Source: Anaerolineae bacterium
GTDB taxonomy: Bacteria; Chloroflexota; Anaerolineae; UBA4142; SHND01
Length of the DNA: 64,000 bases
Reading direction: 5' to 3'
Assembly (NCBI GenBank): GCA_020851635.1
Contig: JADZCJ010000119.1
Coordinates: 1 to 64,000 of the forward strand
Shown here: positions 1-9,380 of the stretch, piece after piece
How the letters are laid out: each line of letters opens with the position of its first letter
Numbering within the stretch: the stretch's first letter is position 1
Notes under the pieces: model-generated
Database searches by the model: none
What the model saw: only the letters and a program-made list of their open reading frames with translations
Told to the model about the DNA's origin: nothing
Translations under genes and position numbers: made by a program

Positions 1-154
1 ACTCGGAGGAAAACGCGAATCTGCGCGAATTTGGGCTAATTTTGATCCTTATTCGTGGTTACGCAAAGCGTAACAATGATTCGTGCCAAGCCGCAGTTTG
101 GCGAAATTCGCGTTTCCCTATGTCAGTTAATCAAAGCTACTCGAAATAGTGGCG
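1..154. repeat. Dispersed palindromic repeat, copy 1
   Basis: This stretch is nearly identical to 12449-12603, differing by scattered substitutions and small indels. Its outer parts are imperfect inverted repeats (the left end carries AAAACGCGAAT, the right end ATTCGCGTTT), and its middle holds a perfect hairpin, GTTACGC-AAA-GCGTAAC. The structure is that of a non-coding palindromic element or MITE-like repeat without any open frame that looks like a protein. It may begin before the window. A short related fragment, AATCTGCGCGAAT, also occurs at 2385-2397. Confidence 0.75.
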
Positions 155-239
155 CGCCGGCCCTGGGTGGTCTCGACGCAAGGACCGGGCGAACCGAGAC
201 TCTATCCACGATTCTATTATGGCACATTTTCGTTACGCC

Positions 240-373
240 GCACCACCCAAAATTTGGGGTGTGCGAGCGATTCCTGGTTGTGAGTAGAGCACGCTCGCCG
301 CAGCGTGTCGCGCGGGGAACGAAACAGCGTTCGTTCCTTACCGTCAAAAACCGCGGCGCACCACCCAAAATTT
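240..373. repeat. 16-bp direct repeats flanking a 102-bp spacer
   Basis: The 16-mer GCACCACCCAAAATTT occurs exactly at 240-255 and again at 358-373. The spacer has no coding signature. With the palindromic repeat at 1-154 this makes the whole region upstream of the formate-THF ligase repeat-derived; no gene is supported between 1 and 442. Confidence 0.6.
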
Positions 374-442
374 CGGTTGGTTAGACCTGCACACTACAAT
401 TTCATCCATTTCCCATTCTATTTGTAAAGGAGCAATGCGTCC

Positions 443-2311
443 GTGCCCATCAAAATCACTCATCCCGTTCCCAGCAATATTGAAATTGCCCAAGCTGCCG
501 AACTGCGTCCGATCCTGGATGTCGCCCACGAGGTGGGGCTAAAAGATGACGAACTGGAATTGTATGGCAAATACAAAGCCAAAGTGCACCTGGAGGTGCG
601 TGACCGTTTGAAAAACGCGCCCACCGGCAAATATGTTGACGTGACGGCAATCACGCCAACGCCGTTGGGCGAGGGCAAGACCACGACGACCGTCGGGTTG
701 TCACAGGCGTTGGGAGCATTCCGCAATCAGCGCGTCTTTACCTGTATCCGCCAACCCTCGATGGGTCCGACGTTCGGCATCAAGGGCGGCGCGGCGGGGG
801 GCGGCTATGCGCAGGTCATCCCGATGGAGGATTTCAATCTCCATTTGACGGGCGACATTCACGCCGTGACCGCCGCCAACAATCTGCTCGCCGCACAGAT
901 CGACGCGCACATGATGCACGAACGCCTGATCCAGGACGACGAGAAATTGGCAAAGGCGTTGTGTCCCGACGGGTCTTTTCCACCGGGGATTGCCAAGCGC
1001 GCGACGCGACTGGGTATCAAGGCAAACAAGCTCTCGGAACTGAATGCCGAACAGAGGCGACGGCTGTTTCGTCTGGATATTGACCCCGCTTCGATTACAT
1101 GGCAGCGCGTGCTGGATGTCAATGACCGTATGCTGCGCGGGATCGAAATCGGGCTGGGCGAGGAAGAAAAGGGGAGCGAACGCCGCACGGGATTTGACAT
1201 TACGGTGGCGAGCGAAATCATGGCGATTCTCGGACTTGCCACATCGCTGCCGGACATGCGCGAACGATTTGGCAGAATGGTCATCGGCACAAATTATCAG
1301 GGCGAACCCGTGACCGCCGAAGATTTGGGCGTGGCGGGTGCGGTCACCGTGTTGATGAAAGATGCGCTGATGCCGACTCTGATGCAAACGTTGGAAGGCA
1401 CGCCGGCATTTGTGCACGCGGGTCCCTTTGCCAATATCGCGCACGGCAATTCTTCGATCGTCGCCGACCAGATCGCGTTGAAACTGGCGGATTATGTGGT
1501 GACAGAATCGGGGTTTGGCGCGGATATCGGCATGGAAAAATTCATGAACATCAAATGCCGCTATTCGGGTCTGGTGCCCAACGTGGTCGTGTTGGTGGCG
1601 ACGGTGCGCGCGCTGAAAATGCACGGCGGCGGACCCCGCGTGGTGCTGGGACGCCCGCTGGACAAGGCGTATACGGAAGAAAATATCGGTCTGTTGGAAA
1701 AAGGCATGCCGAACCTGCTGCGCCATATCGAGAATGCGAAAAAGTTTGGCGTGCCCGTGGTCGTCGCGGTCAACAGTTTCAAAGACGACACGGATGCCGA
1801 AATTGAATTTATTCGCCGCGCCGCGGAAAAGGCGGGCGCCGAGTCGGCGCACAAGTCGTCGCACTGGGCGCACGGGGGCGCAGGAGCAACCGAGCTGGCG
1901 GACGCGGTGATGGCGGCAGCAAAAAAACCCAACAACTTTCAATTCCTTTATCCACTCGACCTGCCAATCAAACAAAAAATCGAGACCATCGCGCGCGAGA
2001 TTTACGGCGCGGACGGATGTGACTATACACCGGAAGCGGAAGGCAAGATCGAACTTTACACACGCAACGGGTTTGGCAATTTGCCGATTTGCATGGCGAA
2101 AACGCATCTGAGTTTCACTGCGGACGGCACGGTCAAGGGCGCGCCGACGGGTTTCCGCATTCTGATTCGCGATATCCGCGCGAGCGTGGGCGCGGGATTT
2201 TTGTATCCGCTGGTCGGTTCGATGCGGACGATGCCCGGTTTGCCCACGCGTCCCGCGTTTTATGATGTTGACCTGGATTTGAAAACGGGCAAGGTGCTGG
2301 GGTTGTTTTAG
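443..2311 (+). CDS. fhs: Formate--tetrahydrofolate ligase
   Basis: This enzyme makes 10-formyl-THF from formate, THF and ATP in the cytoplasm. The 622-residue protein carries the family P-loop ([16 protein letters not shown], near residue 72) and the second signature around [14 protein letters not shown] (near residue 112). The start is the GTG at 443, because AAGGAG lies ten bases upstream; an ATG at 435 is out of frame. At 622 residues it is longer than the usual roughly 560-residue bacterial enzyme and nearer the synthetase part of eukaryotic C1-THF synthases. Together with folD at 5.9 kb it gives the route between formate and methylene-THF, useful for C1 units released by the flavoprotein at 35 kb. 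Family assignment is secure. Confidence 0.97.
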   Translation: MPIKITHPVPSNIEIAQAAELRPILDVAHEVGLKDDELELYGKYKAKVHLEVRDRLKNAPTGKYVDVTAITPTPLGEGKTTTTVGLSQALGAFRNQRVFTCIRQPSMGPTFGIKGGAAGGGYAQVIPMEDFNLHLTGDIHAVTAANNLLAAQIDAHMMHERLIQDDEKLAKALCPDGSFPPGIAKRATRLGIKANKLSELNAEQRRRLFRLDIDPASITWQRVLDVNDRMLRGIEIGLGEEEKGSERRTGFDITVASEIMAILGLATSLPDMRERFGRMVIGTNYQGEPVTAEDLGVAGAVTVLMKDALMPTLMQTLEGTPAFVHAGPFANIAHGNSSIVADQIALKLADYVVTESGFGADIGMEKFMNIKCRYSGLVPNVVVLVATVRALKMHGGGPRVVLGRPLDKAYTEENIGLLEKGMPNLLRHIENAKKFGVPVVVAVNSFKDDTDAEIEFIRRAAEKAGAESAHKSSHWAHGGAGATELADAVMAAAKKPNNFQFLYPLDLPIKQKIETIAREIYGADGCDYTPEAEGKIELYTRNGFGNLPICMAKTHLSFTADGTVKGAPTGFRILIRDIRASVGAGFLYPLVGSMRTMPGLPTRPAFYDVDLDLKTGKVLGLF

Positions 2312-2345
2312 AAAAAAAGGACCGACCCTCATTGACAATTGAGAT

Positions 2346-2383
2346 GAATCGTTGGCGGACCGCCAGAGGTTCGCCAACGATTC
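2346..2383. terminator. Hairpin between fhs and the esterase gene
   Basis: GAATCGTTGGCG (2346-2357) pairs perfectly with CGCCAACGATTC (2372-2383) across a 14-base loop. No T-run follows, so it may be a weak terminator, an RNA-stability hairpin, or a repeat remnant. Confidence 0.5.
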
Positions 2384-2424
2384 AATCTGCGCGAATGCCA
2401 GAAATCATGGTGGGAGGAATGGCG

Positions 2425-4041
2425 ATGCTCCGTACGAGTGTTTTGATTCTGGCAAGTCTGATTTTGCTGGCAGCGTGTCAAGCGCCCGCCGCGCCGCCGA
2501 CTGTGTCCCCTCCCCAGCCGCCGACGACGACGCCAAGCCCACCCGTTATCGAGACATCAACCCCAGCCGTGTCAACACCACCCGTAATAGAAATCAATTC
2601 CGGCGAGATTCAAGGCACAATCGAAAACGGTCTGCACGTCTTGCGCGGCATCCCCTATGCGGCGGCGCCTGTGGGAGATTTGCGCTGGCAAGTGCCGCAG
2701 CCGGCGCCCGCGTGGGACGGGGTGCGCCAAGTCACGGCATTTGGCAAATCGTGCATCCAACCAAACACGATGACAATTGCCGGATCGGAGCCGGTCCCTC
2801 AGAGCGAGGACTGTTTGTTTGTGAACGTGTGGTCGCCGAATGTCGAGCCGGACGCCAAACTGCCTGTCATGGTCTGGATTCACGGCGGCGCACTGGTGAT
2901 CGGAACGTCCAGTCTACCCATCTATGACGGGAGCGCGTTGGCAGAGCGCGGCGCGGTCGTCGTGTCGCTCAACTATCGTCTGGGACCGCTTGGTTTTTTT
3001 AATCATCCCGCGCTAAACAAAGGAAATCCGGACGGTCCCGTCAATTTTGGGCTGTATGACCAGATTGCCGCGTTGAATTGGGTCAAGGAAAATATCGCCC
3101 AATTTGGCGGCGACCCCGACAACGTGACGATTTTCGGCGAGTCGGCGGGCGCGCAGAGTGTCCTGGCGCTGTTTGCCTCGCCGCTGGCGCGCGGACTGTT
3201 TCACAAAGGGGTTGCGCAAAGTTCGTATTCGATTCCGGGTCACACGCGCAGCGATGCCGAAAAAGTGGCAGCTGCCGTAGCAACGGCGGTGGGGCTGGAC
3301 GGGGCAAACGCGACGCTGGAAGAATTGCGCGCCGTGCCCGCGGAGAAATTTGCGTCAATGAACGGCAAAGCTACCAGTCTGACGCCCGTTTTTGTTACAG
3401 GTGACCCGGCAGTCCCCCAGCCCATCTTGAATGCGTTTCAAAATGGGACCGAAGCGGCGGTCCCACTGATCATCGGCAGCAACAGCGACGAGGCGACCGT
3501 TGCCACTGCATTTGGCATTGACCCCACCAAATTGATTGACAAGTTAGGGCTTGCCAGCATTGCCGTCAAGGCACTCTACCCCGGCGTAACGGACGACGGA
3601 ACTCTGGGACGCTATGTGATTCGCGATTTGATTTTCACATCGTTTGCGCGGCGCATGTCGGAACTGCACTCGCGCACCGCGCCCGCCGGGCAATATTATT
3701 TCAGCTATGTGCCTGAAAATTTGCGCGACACAGAGCCGGGTGTGCCGCACGGCGGTGAGATTCCATTTGTATTTGGCACGGGAGACATTGAATACAAGGA
3801 CCAATTTACGGATGCGGACCGCGCCATATCAAAAGCGGTAGGCGACTATTGGTTCGAGTTTGCGCGGTCGGGCACACCGACGGCAGAGGGTCAGCCGGAC
3901 TGGCTGCAAACCAGCCGCGCCAACGACCAGACAATGGAGTTTGGGGAGACAATCGCACTGCAAAAGAATTTCATGCGAACGCGGCTCGATGTGTATATTG
4001 GGCTGCTGAATATCGTGGGGAGGTTGTTGGGGAGAGAGTGA
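2425..4041 (+). CDS. Type-B carboxylesterase lipoprotein
   Basis: A secreted, probably lipid-anchored esterase of the alpha/beta-hydrolase fold (COesterase family), about 538 residues. The N-terminus is a lipoprotein signal peptide ending LLAAC, followed by a Pro/Thr-rich linker. The nucleophile elbow is FGESAGAQS, the oxyanion-hole loop is WIHGGAL, the family signature EDCLFVNVW is present, and PHGGEIPFVFG supplies the likely catalytic histidine. Several upstream ATGs are in frame; 2425 is chosen because GGGAGG lies seven bases before it and the signal peptide starts there. The substrate cannot be read from sequence; such enzymes hydrolyse carboxylic esters, including xenobiotics. Confidence 0.9.
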   Translation: MLRTSVLILASLILLAACQAPAAPPTVSPPQPPTTTPSPPVIETSTPAVSTPPVIEINSGEIQGTIENGLHVLRGIPYAAAPVGDLRWQVPQPAPAWDGVRQVTAFGKSCIQPNTMTIAGSEPVPQSEDCLFVNVWSPNVEPDAKLPVMVWIHGGALVIGTSSLPIYDGSALAERGAVVVSLNYRLGPLGFFNHPALNKGNPDGPVNFGLYDQIAALNWVKENIAQFGGDPDNVTIFGESAGAQSVLALFASPLARGLFHKGVAQSSYSIPGHTRSDAEKVAAAVATAVGLDGANATLEELRAVPAEKFASMNGKATSLTPVFVTGDPAVPQPILNAFQNGTEAAVPLIIGSNSDEATVATAFGIDPTKLIDKLGLASIAVKALYPGVTDDGTLGRYVIRDLIFTSFARRMSELHSRTAPAGQYYFSYVPENLRDTEPGVPHGGEIPFVFGTGDIEYKDQFTDADRAISKAVGDYWFEFARSGTPTAEGQPDWLQTSRANDQTMEFGETIALQKNFMRTRLDVYIGLLNIVGRLLGRE

Positions 4042-4073
4042 GGGGAGATTAGGGTCCCGAATCCGATTCTTTT

Positions 4074-4478
4074 TTATCCGGCGATCCAATTTTCGACCGA
4101 AAGATTTGGAACGCGAGCAACCTCTTTTAGATTATTTGTAACGAGCGTAAGGTTCAGACTGAGCGCATGCGCAGCAATGAGCATGTCCATTGATCCGATC
4201 GGTGTGTCTTGACGCTCCAGGTGAGCTCGAAGCTGTCCGTAAGCGACCGCAGCGTCGTAATCAAACTCGGCAATCACCAAAGGCAGCAAAAATTGTTCCA
4301 ACGCCGCGAGATTTTGTTCGGGACTTGAACTTGTATAGACACCATGTTCAAGCTCTGATACTGTAATCGCCGAAACAACGATATCACCGACACGCATGCG
4401 GCTGATGCGTTTCACCGATGCGGCAGGATGTTTGCGAATGAGCTCGACGCAGATATTTGTATCCAGCATGTATTTCAT
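4074..4478 (-). CDS. vapC: VapC-type PIN-domain toxin
   Basis: A 134-residue PIN-domain ribonuclease. The first acidic residue is in MLDTN near the N-terminus (Asp6), the second in VSELEHG and a later one in GSMDMLIAAHAL, matching the metal-binding acidic residues of VapC toxins, which cleave tRNA or rRNA in characterised members. It overlaps the antitoxin gene by four bases (ATGA), so the two are translated together. The RNA target is not predictable. Confidence 0.9.
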   Translation of the reverse strand: MKYMLDTNICVELIRKHPAASVKRISRMRVGDIVVSAITVSELEHGVYTSSSPEQNLAALEQFLLPLVIAEFDYDAAVAYGQLRAHLERQDTPIGSMDMLIAAHALSLNLTLVTNNLKEVARVPNLSVENWIAG

Positions 4479-4708
4479 TCAAAAGCACCACTGCGCCCTT
4501 GCAACTCGGGCTGCTCACGCTCTTGCATAAAATCAGATGTAAAGAGACTCGTACTCGCGGTCAGGATTTCCCAAGAATGTCGAACGGGCAGCAGGATGAT
4601 CGCATCGCCCATCTTTTTGATATAGACCCGGTCACCCCGAAATCGAAATTGTTTTGGCAAGCGGACGGCTTGACTTGAACCGTTTTGAAAAAGTTTGGCG
4701 GTTTCCAT
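4475..4708 (-). CDS. vapB: VapB-type AbrB/SpoVT antitoxin
   Basis: A 77-residue antitoxin with an N-terminal swapped-hairpin AbrB DNA-binding domain (AKLFQNGSSQAVRLPKQFRF) and a C-terminal tail expected to wrap the PIN toxin. It precedes vapC in the same operon with a four-base overlap, and GAGAAGG sits a few bases upstream of its ATG. VapB proteins repress their own promoter; tandem repeats directly upstream (4728-4753) are the likely operator. Confidence 0.88.
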   Translation of the reverse strand: METAKLFQNGSSQAVRLPKQFRFRGDRVYIKKMGDAIILLPVRHSWEILTASTSLFTSDFMQEREQPELQGRSGAFE

Positions 4709-4727
4709 GCATTACCTTCTCAGGGGT

Positions 4728-4753
4728 ATATACTTGTAGTATATACTTGTAGT
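4728..4753 (-). promoter_or_regulatory. Tandem 13-bp repeats, probable vapBC operator/promoter
   Basis: ATATACTTGTAGT is repeated exactly twice in tandem, 20 to 45 bases upstream of vapB. Read on the minus strand the repeats contain TATACT, a good -10 element, so repressor binding here would cover the promoter. This is the usual arrangement for VapBC autorepression; the assignment is inferred from position and repeat structure. Confidence 0.6.
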
Positions 4754-4820
4754 ATTTACTCATTTGAGCAGCTGTCAAGAGAGCATGCCCGATTGCATGG
4801 CAACTGCAAAGTCGCAGAAT

Positions 4821-4942
4821 TTGTCATTTCGAACGGCGACCGCACTTGGCGCCAGTTGCGATGTATTGCATCGCCGAAATCCTCTCTTGGCAAGCCGAGG
4901 TTTCTCTCTCTCGGCTGCGCTCGAGATCGTTCGAAATGACAA
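4821..4942. repeat. Inverted-repeat element with TGTCATTTCGAA ends, copy A
   Basis: TTGTCATTTCGAACG (4821-4835) is exactly complementary to 4928-4942, enclosing about 90 bases that hold further short palindromes. The same terminal motif recurs at 39981-40099. It lies between vapB and the aldo/keto reductase and fills that gap. Confidence 0.65.
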
Positions 4943-4998
4943 TTCCGCTGTCAAGCCACTTTGCAGACGCCATATGCCCGATTGAAGGAGAGAAAACG

Positions 4999-5865
4999 AT
5001 GGAAAAGCGAAGATTCGGACGCACAGGACACGAGAGCTCGGTCGCGATCTTGGGCGGCGCGGGGCTGGGTCGCGTGACGCAGGATGTGGCGGACCGTGCG
5101 ATGGAGCAAATCATCGAGGCGGGGGTGAATCACATTGATGTGGCGGCCGCGTATGGCAATGCCGAGCTACGGATCGGTCCGTGGATGCCGCGTGAACGCA
5201 ATCGGTTCTTTTTGGGCAGCAAGACGACCGAGCGCAAACAGCAGAGCGCGTGGGACGAATTGCGGCGCTCGCTGGACAGATTGTGCGTGGACCGTCTTGA
5301 TTTGATGCAAATTCACGCGATTACGCGGATGGAGGAACTCGATCAGGCGCTGGCGCCCGGCGGCACGCTGGATGCCTTTTTGGACGCGCGCGAACAGGGT
5401 TTGACCAAACACATCGGCATCACGGGGCACGGCAATGATGCGCCCGCCCTTTTCCTGGAGGCGCTGCGACGGTTTGATTTTGATTCGGTGTTGTTCCCCA
5501 TCAATTTCGTCCAGTATGCGAACCCGGACTATCGGCGCAGCGCAAAAGCATTGCTGGAAGAATGCCGCAAACGCGATGTGGGCGTCATGATCATCAAAGC
5601 GATCGGCAAGGGCGTTTGGCGCGACACGCCGCGCACCGCGACGACATGGTATGCGCCATTCAGCGACCGCCAAGAGATTCAGCGAGCCGTGAATTTTTCG
5701 CTGTCGCAGGACGTGACCGGTCTTTGCACGGCGGGCGACGTGAACCTTTTGCCGCTGTTCCTGCAAGCTTGCGAGGATTTTGCCCCGTTGAACGAGACAG
5801 AGCAAGAGGCGCTGATCGCAACCGCCGATCGGTATGAATCGGTGTTTGCGCTGAACGGGCCATGA
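4999..5865 (+). CDS. Aldo/keto reductase family protein
   Basis: A 288-residue NAD(P)H-dependent oxidoreductase of the AKR fold (TIM barrel). The catalytic tetrad can be followed: Asp and Tyr in HIDVAAAYGNAE, Lys in GSKTTER, His in LMQIHAI. The start is the ATG at 4999, preceded by AAGGAG; the frame stays open further upstream, but that part overlaps the inverted repeat and has no ribosome site. It sits in front of folD in the same direction. The substrate is unknown. Confidence 0.85.
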   Translation: MEKRRFGRTGHESSVAILGGAGLGRVTQDVADRAMEQIIEAGVNHIDVAAAYGNAELRIGPWMPRERNRFFLGSKTTERKQQSAWDELRRSLDRLCVDRLDLMQIHAITRMEELDQALAPGGTLDAFLDAREQGLTKHIGITGHGNDAPALFLEALRRFDFDSVLFPINFVQYANPDYRRSAKALLEECRKRDVGVMIIKAIGKGVWRDTPRTATTWYAPFSDRQEIQRAVNFSLSQDVTGLCTAGDVNLLPLFLQACEDFAPLNETEQEALIATADRYESVFALNGP

Positions 5866-5912
5866 GTTGAACGCGGTAAATCACAAATTTGTCCTACATT
5901 GGAGAATCAACC

Positions 5913-6800
5913 ATGTCTGCTACCTTGATAGACGGCAAAGCCGTTGCCGAAACGGTCAAAGCCAAAGTTAAAGAAGGCGCAGAGTATCTGCGGACCGAAT
6001 ACAACATCACACCCGGGCTGGCGACGGTGTTGGTGGGTGAGCGTCCCGATTCGCGCGTGTATGTGGCGTCAAAACAAAAAGCGTGCGCGGACCTGGGCAT
6101 GAACTCGTATGGCAAGACCCTGCCTGCGGATATTTCCCAGGGCGAGCTGCTGGACGTGGTCGAGGGGCTGGCGCGCGACCCAAACGTGCACGGGATTTTG
6201 GTGCAGCTGCCTCTGCCGGGGCACCTTGATGCAGAGACCATCTTGCGCGCCGTGCCGATTGAAAAAGATGTGGACGGGTTTTCGCCGTTGAATGTCGGGC
6301 GGCTCTCGATGAAAAACCGCGAACCGATGTTTGTGCCATGCACGCCGCTCGGCTGTTTGTATTTGATTGATTCGGTCGGGACCCAGATCGAAGGGGCGAA
6401 CGCGGTAGTATTGGGACGCTCGAACATCGTCGGGCTGCCCATGTCATTCCTGCTGCTGCACCGCAACGCGACCGTGACCATTTGTCACTCGCGCACGCGC
6501 GATCTGCCCGGCATCACGCGGAACGCGGACATTCTGGTCGCCGCCATCGGCAGACCAAAATTCGTCAAGGCGGACTGGGTGAAACCGGGGGCGACGGTGA
6601 TTGACGTGGGGATCAATGAGGTGCCCGACGCGACAAAAAAATCGGGCAAGCGGTTGGTCGGAGATGTGGATTTTGACGCGGTCAAAGAGGTGGCGGGGGC
6701 GATCACCCCGGTGCCCGGCGGCGTCGGACCGATGACGATTGCGATGCTGATGCAAAATACCCTGACGGCGGCGCAAAGAGCGGCGGGACTGATCAAATAA
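5913..6800 (+). CDS. folD: Bifunctional methylene-THF dehydrogenase/cyclohydrolase
   Basis: FolD interconverts 5,10-methylene-THF, methenyl-THF and 10-formyl-THF in the cytoplasm. The 295-residue protein has the substrate-binding lysine motif [22 protein letters not shown], the Rossmann motif [12 protein letters not shown] and the C-terminal signature [10 protein letters not shown]. The start at 5913 has GGAG eight bases upstream; a TTG 24 bases earlier in frame is less likely. It ends directly at a terminator shared with the convergent histidine kinase gene. Together with fhs it completes C1 interconversion. Confidence 0.97.
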   Translation: MSATLIDGKAVAETVKAKVKEGAEYLRTEYNITPGLATVLVGERPDSRVYVASKQKACADLGMNSYGKTLPADISQGELLDVVEGLARDPNVHGILVQLPLPGHLDAETILRAVPIEKDVDGFSPLNVGRLSMKNREPMFVPCTPLGCLYLIDSVGTQIEGANAVVLGRSNIVGLPMSFLLLHRNATVTICHSRTRDLPGITRNADILVAAIGRPKFVKADWVKPGATVIDVGINEVPDATKKSGKRLVGDVDFDAVKEVAGAITPVPGGVGPMTIAMLMQNTLTAAQRAAGLIK

Positions 6801-6837
6801 AAGAACTGACCGGGCAGAACCTGTCCGGTCAGTTCTT
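6801..6837. terminator. Bidirectional terminator between folD and the histidine kinase gene
   Basis: A perfect 13-bp stem, AAGAACTGACCGG against CCGGTCAGTTCTT, with an 11-base loop and T residues on both sides, lies immediately after the folD stop codon. The stop codon of the convergent kinase gene (6829-6831) is inside the right arm, so one hairpin serves both genes. Confidence 0.85.
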
Positions 6838-7902
6838 TTCCAGGGGCAGGGTAAACCAAAAAGTGCTGCCCTGTCCCTCCTGACTCTCGACTCCAATCTT
6901 GCCGCCCATCGCCTCGACCCACGCTTTGGTAATCGCAAGCCCCAGCCCCGTGCCGCCTGTCGCCCGCGTGCGGGATTTGTCGGCGCGATAAAAGCGGTCA
7001 AAAACCTGCGGCAGATCTCGCGCCTCGATTCCTGCGCCCGTATCACGCACAAAAACGCCGAGGGCACTATTTTGCCGTGCAGCCCCCAAGGTGATGGCGC
7101 CGCCCGCGGGAGTGTGCTGGAGCGCATTGGCGAGCAGATTGCGGAGCACCTGAGCAAAACGGTCGGCATCGGCGTGTACGGGCGGCAGATTGATAAGACC
7201 GAGAGGCTCAAAGCGCACATCCTGCGCGTCGGCAGGGATCGCAAAATTGGCGGCTGCGGTGTTCAAGATTTCATTCGGGTTGACCGCCTCCAACTTGAGC
7301 GGCAGTTTGCCCGCATCCGCCAGCGCCAACTCGCGCAAATCATCCACCAACCGCGCGAGCAAGCGCGTTTCATCATAGAGCGTGGCAATTTCGGCGCGGT
7401 CGAGCGGATACATTTCGTCGAGCATGGCTCGCAGATTGCCCTGCATGACGGTCAGCGGCGTGCGGAGCTCGTGCGCAATGTCTGCCATCAGGTTGCGGCG
7501 CAAGGTCTCTTGTTTCTCCAGTTCGTCTGCCATTTGGTTAAAGGCGGTCGAGACCTCGACAATTTCTTGCGCGCCGCGCACCGGCACGCGCTGGCTCCAA
7601 TCGCGCGCGGCATAGCGCTTGGCTGCCGCAGCCAGCTGATTGAGCGGCGCGGTAAAAGAACGGCTCATCAGGGTCCCAAGCGCAATCGCCAGAATGGCAA
7701 TGACCACCAGAGACGCGGCGAGAATAACTTGATACGGCTCGTTGATTTGAATTCGCGCCGGAAATCCTAGAGCTTGAGCTGCCTGCGCCAATCCAGCATC
7801 GCGTTGAATGTAAGCGGTGACGCCGATCACGGCGATACTGCACAGCGACAACAGGACCACCACAACAAAGGCGAGACTCAGACGCACCCACAAGCGATTC
7901 AT
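6829..7902 (-). CDS. Sensor histidine kinase (HAMP, HisKA, HATPase)
   Basis: A 357-residue membrane sensor kinase. Two transmembrane helices enclose a very short extracellular loop, followed by a HAMP linker, the phosphoacceptor box DIAHELRTPL near residue 150, and an ATPase domain with N (NLLANALQHTP), G1 (DTGAGI) and G2 (GGTGLGLAI) boxes. The short sensor loop suggests the signal is sensed in or at the membrane. It overlaps the response regulator gene upstream by four bases (ATGA), so the pair form one operon. Confidence 0.93.
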   Translation of the reverse strand: MNRLWVRLSLAFVVVVLLSLCSIAVIGVTAYIQRDAGLAQAAQALGFPARIQINEPYQVILAASLVVIAILAIALGTLMSRSFTAPLNQLAAAAKRYAARDWSQRVPVRGAQEIVEVSTAFNQMADELEKQETLRRNLMADIAHELRTPLTVMQGNLRAMLDEMYPLDRAEIATLYDETRLLARLVDDLRELALADAGKLPLKLEAVNPNEILNTAAANFAIPADAQDVRFEPLGLINLPPVHADADRFAQVLRNLLANALQHTPAGGAITLGAARQNSALGVFVRDTGAGIEARDLPQVFDRFYRADKSRTRATGGTGLGLAITKAWVEAMGGKIGVESQEGQGSTFWFTLPLEKN

Positions 7903-8600
7903 TCCGCCGTCTCTCCCCGAAAGCGATACCCGACACCAAACACCGTCTCGATGCAGCGCGGGGCGCTCGCACCCACTTCGATTTTTTTGCGCAGGTTTTT
8001 GATGTGGCTGTCGAGCGTGCGGTCAAGACCCTCGTAGACATAGCCCATCGCGCGTTCGATGAGTTCGGAACGTGTGAACGCGTGTCCCGGGTTTTCCATG
8101 AACGTTTTCAACAAGGCAAATTCGGTCGGCGTCAGCTCCACCGGCTCTCCCGCCAGCACAAGACGATGTTGATCGAGGTCCAGCCGCAGCTCTCCGCTGG
8201 CGAGAATATGTGGGGCGGGCGCGGGATTTTGGGTCCGGCGCAAGATGGCGCGCACGCGGGCGACAACCTCGCGCGGGTTGAACGGTTTGGTCAAATAATC
8301 ATCCGCGCCCAGCTCGAGACCCAGTATTTTGTCCGTATCTTGTACGCGCGCCGTGAGCATGAGAATGGGAATCGCGGCGAGGCGTTCGTCGGCGCGGGCG
8401 AGACGGGTAATTTCCCACCCGTCGCGTTCGGGCAGTTGAATGTCCAGCACCATCAGGTCGGGCCGTTCGCGGCGCAGGATGTGGAGGGCATTCTCGCCAT
8501 CGTAGGCAGTGAGAACGGCAAAGCCTGCGTCTTGCAGATAGGTTTGGAGCAGGCGGACGATTTGTTTGTCGTCGTCCACGACGAGAATACGGCGAGGCAT
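7899..8600 (-). CDS. OmpR/PhoB-family response regulator
   Basis: A 233-residue two-domain regulator: an N-terminal receiver (ILVVDDDKQ, phospho-accepting Asp in LMVLDIQLP, Lys in LTKPFNP) and a C-terminal winged-helix DNA-binding domain ending GVGYRFRG. The start at 8600 was chosen over more upstream codons because the receiver begins there and a TATAAT lies exactly six bases upstream, typical of a leaderless transcript. It is cotranscribed with the kinase. The adjacent cupredoxin gene, on the same strand upstream, is a possible target, by position only. Confidence 0.93.
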   Translation of the reverse strand: MPRRILVVDDDKQIVRLLQTYLQDAGFAVLTAYDGENALHILRRERPDLMVLDIQLPERDGWEITRLARADERLAAIPILMLTARVQDTDKILGLELGADDYLTKPFNPREVVARVRAILRRTQNPAPAPHILASGELRLDLDQHRLVLAGEPVELTPTEFALLKTFMENPGHAFTRSELIERAMGYVYEGLDRTLDSHIKNLRKKIEVGASAPRCIETVFGVGYRFRGETAE

Positions 8601-8606
8601 GTGAGC

Positions 8607-8612
8607 ATTATA
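8607..8612 (-). promoter_or_regulatory. TATAAT -10 element of a leaderless transcript
   Basis: On the minus strand TATAAT is followed by six bases and then the ATG of the response regulator. No Shine-Dalgarno sequence is possible in that space, so transcription probably starts at or next to the ATG. The same spacing is seen at 9407-9419 and 15490-15502. Confidence 0.6.
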
Positions 8613-8680
8613 CCTGACGCAGGGGCGAAACAAATTGCTGACGGCTTTGTCGGCAACATGTTTCATGCCGCACTGCGGCA

Positions 8681-9130
8681 TCAAGCCAGCGTAAAAGAAC
8701 CCTGCATGCCCGCCAGGTTGTGACCAAAGACGGTGCACACAAAGTTATACGTGCCGGGTCCGAGGTCTACCGTGAATGTTTCACTCCCGCCGGGGGGAAT
8801 TTTTTGCGTGGCATATTCACGACCGTTTGCTTCAAGGACAAAATTGTGTTTGATCTTGCCATGATTCGTCACGACAAATGTGATCTGTCCCGCTTTCGTC
8901 GGCATCGGGTCGAGACTAAAAGACATTTCCGTCATGGTGACATTAACCGTTGTGGCAGCCGCGCTGACGTTGCCGGTTTGGGTTGTGGTGGCGCGAACGT
9001 TGCTGGTTTGCGTTGTGGCAGCGCTTACGCCGGAGCTTGCGCCGCCGCCCGAGCACGCGCCCACAAGTCCACCCACAACTACCAGCCCGAGCACAAAAAA
9101 GATGGTTGATTTGCGAATCGTACGATTCAT
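8681..9130 (-). CDS. Cupredoxin-like lipoprotein
   Basis: A 149-residue exported protein with a lipoprotein signal (lipobox VGAC), a Thr/Ser-rich linker containing an internal duplication (ATTQTSNV / TTTQTGNV), and a C-terminal cupredoxin domain. All four type-1 copper ligands are visible: His in IKHNF, then Cys, His and Met in FVCTVFGHNLAGM. It is therefore probably a small membrane-attached copper electron carrier or copper-binding protein outside the membrane. GGAGGAG precedes the ATG. The linked two-component system may respond to copper or redox state, which is an inference. Confidence 0.85.
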   Translation of the reverse strand: MNRTIRKSTIFFVLGLVVVGGLVGACSGGGASSGVSAATTQTSNVRATTTQTGNVSAAATTVNVTMTEMSFSLDPMPTKAGQITFVVTNHGKIKHNFVLEANGREYATQKIPPGGSETFTVDLGPGTYNFVCTVFGHNLAGMQGSFTLA

Positions 9131-9318
9131 TTCACTCCTCCATTAAATGTCGGCAGAGTCGCTGATTTTCATCGCCCGCCGTTTCTGTGAACAGAATAGC
9201 AAAGGGGTGTGGAAAACTTGTGGAGGAGGGCTGTACGTTTGGTGCAGATGTGGTGCGCGACGCTCAGACTGGCTTAATTTGTCTCCAATGCAGGTGATTT
9301 ATGCTGATTTCTTGCAAG

Positions 9319-9340
9319 GGGGCGTTCAATTGAACGCCCC
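9319..9340. repeat. 22-bp perfect palindrome
   Basis: GGGGCGTTCAA and TTGAACGCCCC abut to give a perfect palindrome in the 288-base gap between the cupredoxin and sigma factor genes. It resembles dispersed GGGGCG... intergenic repeats rather than a terminator, since no T-run follows. The remainder of the gap holds the sigma factor promoter. Confidence 0.6.
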
Positions 9341-9380
9341 TACCGTTGGATGAGAAAACGATTAGAAAGTATTCATGATT

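Noticed and set aside
55-384. A 109-codon open frame at the left edge
   Set aside because: It runs through the palindromic repeat and the direct repeats and has no ribosome site or recognisable protein features.
701-2377. A 558-codon open frame on the minus strand opposite fhs
   Set aside because: It is the antisense of a highly conserved gene in GC-rich DNA; the protein is Arg/His-rich and has no family features.
4846-4998. An upstream extension of the aldo/keto reductase
   Set aside because: The added codons lie within the inverted-repeat element; AAGGAG and the domain start support 4999.
9147-9353. A 68-codon frame between the cupredoxin and sigma factor genes
   Set aside because: It ends inside a perfect palindrome, has no ribosome site and reads as intergenic sequence.
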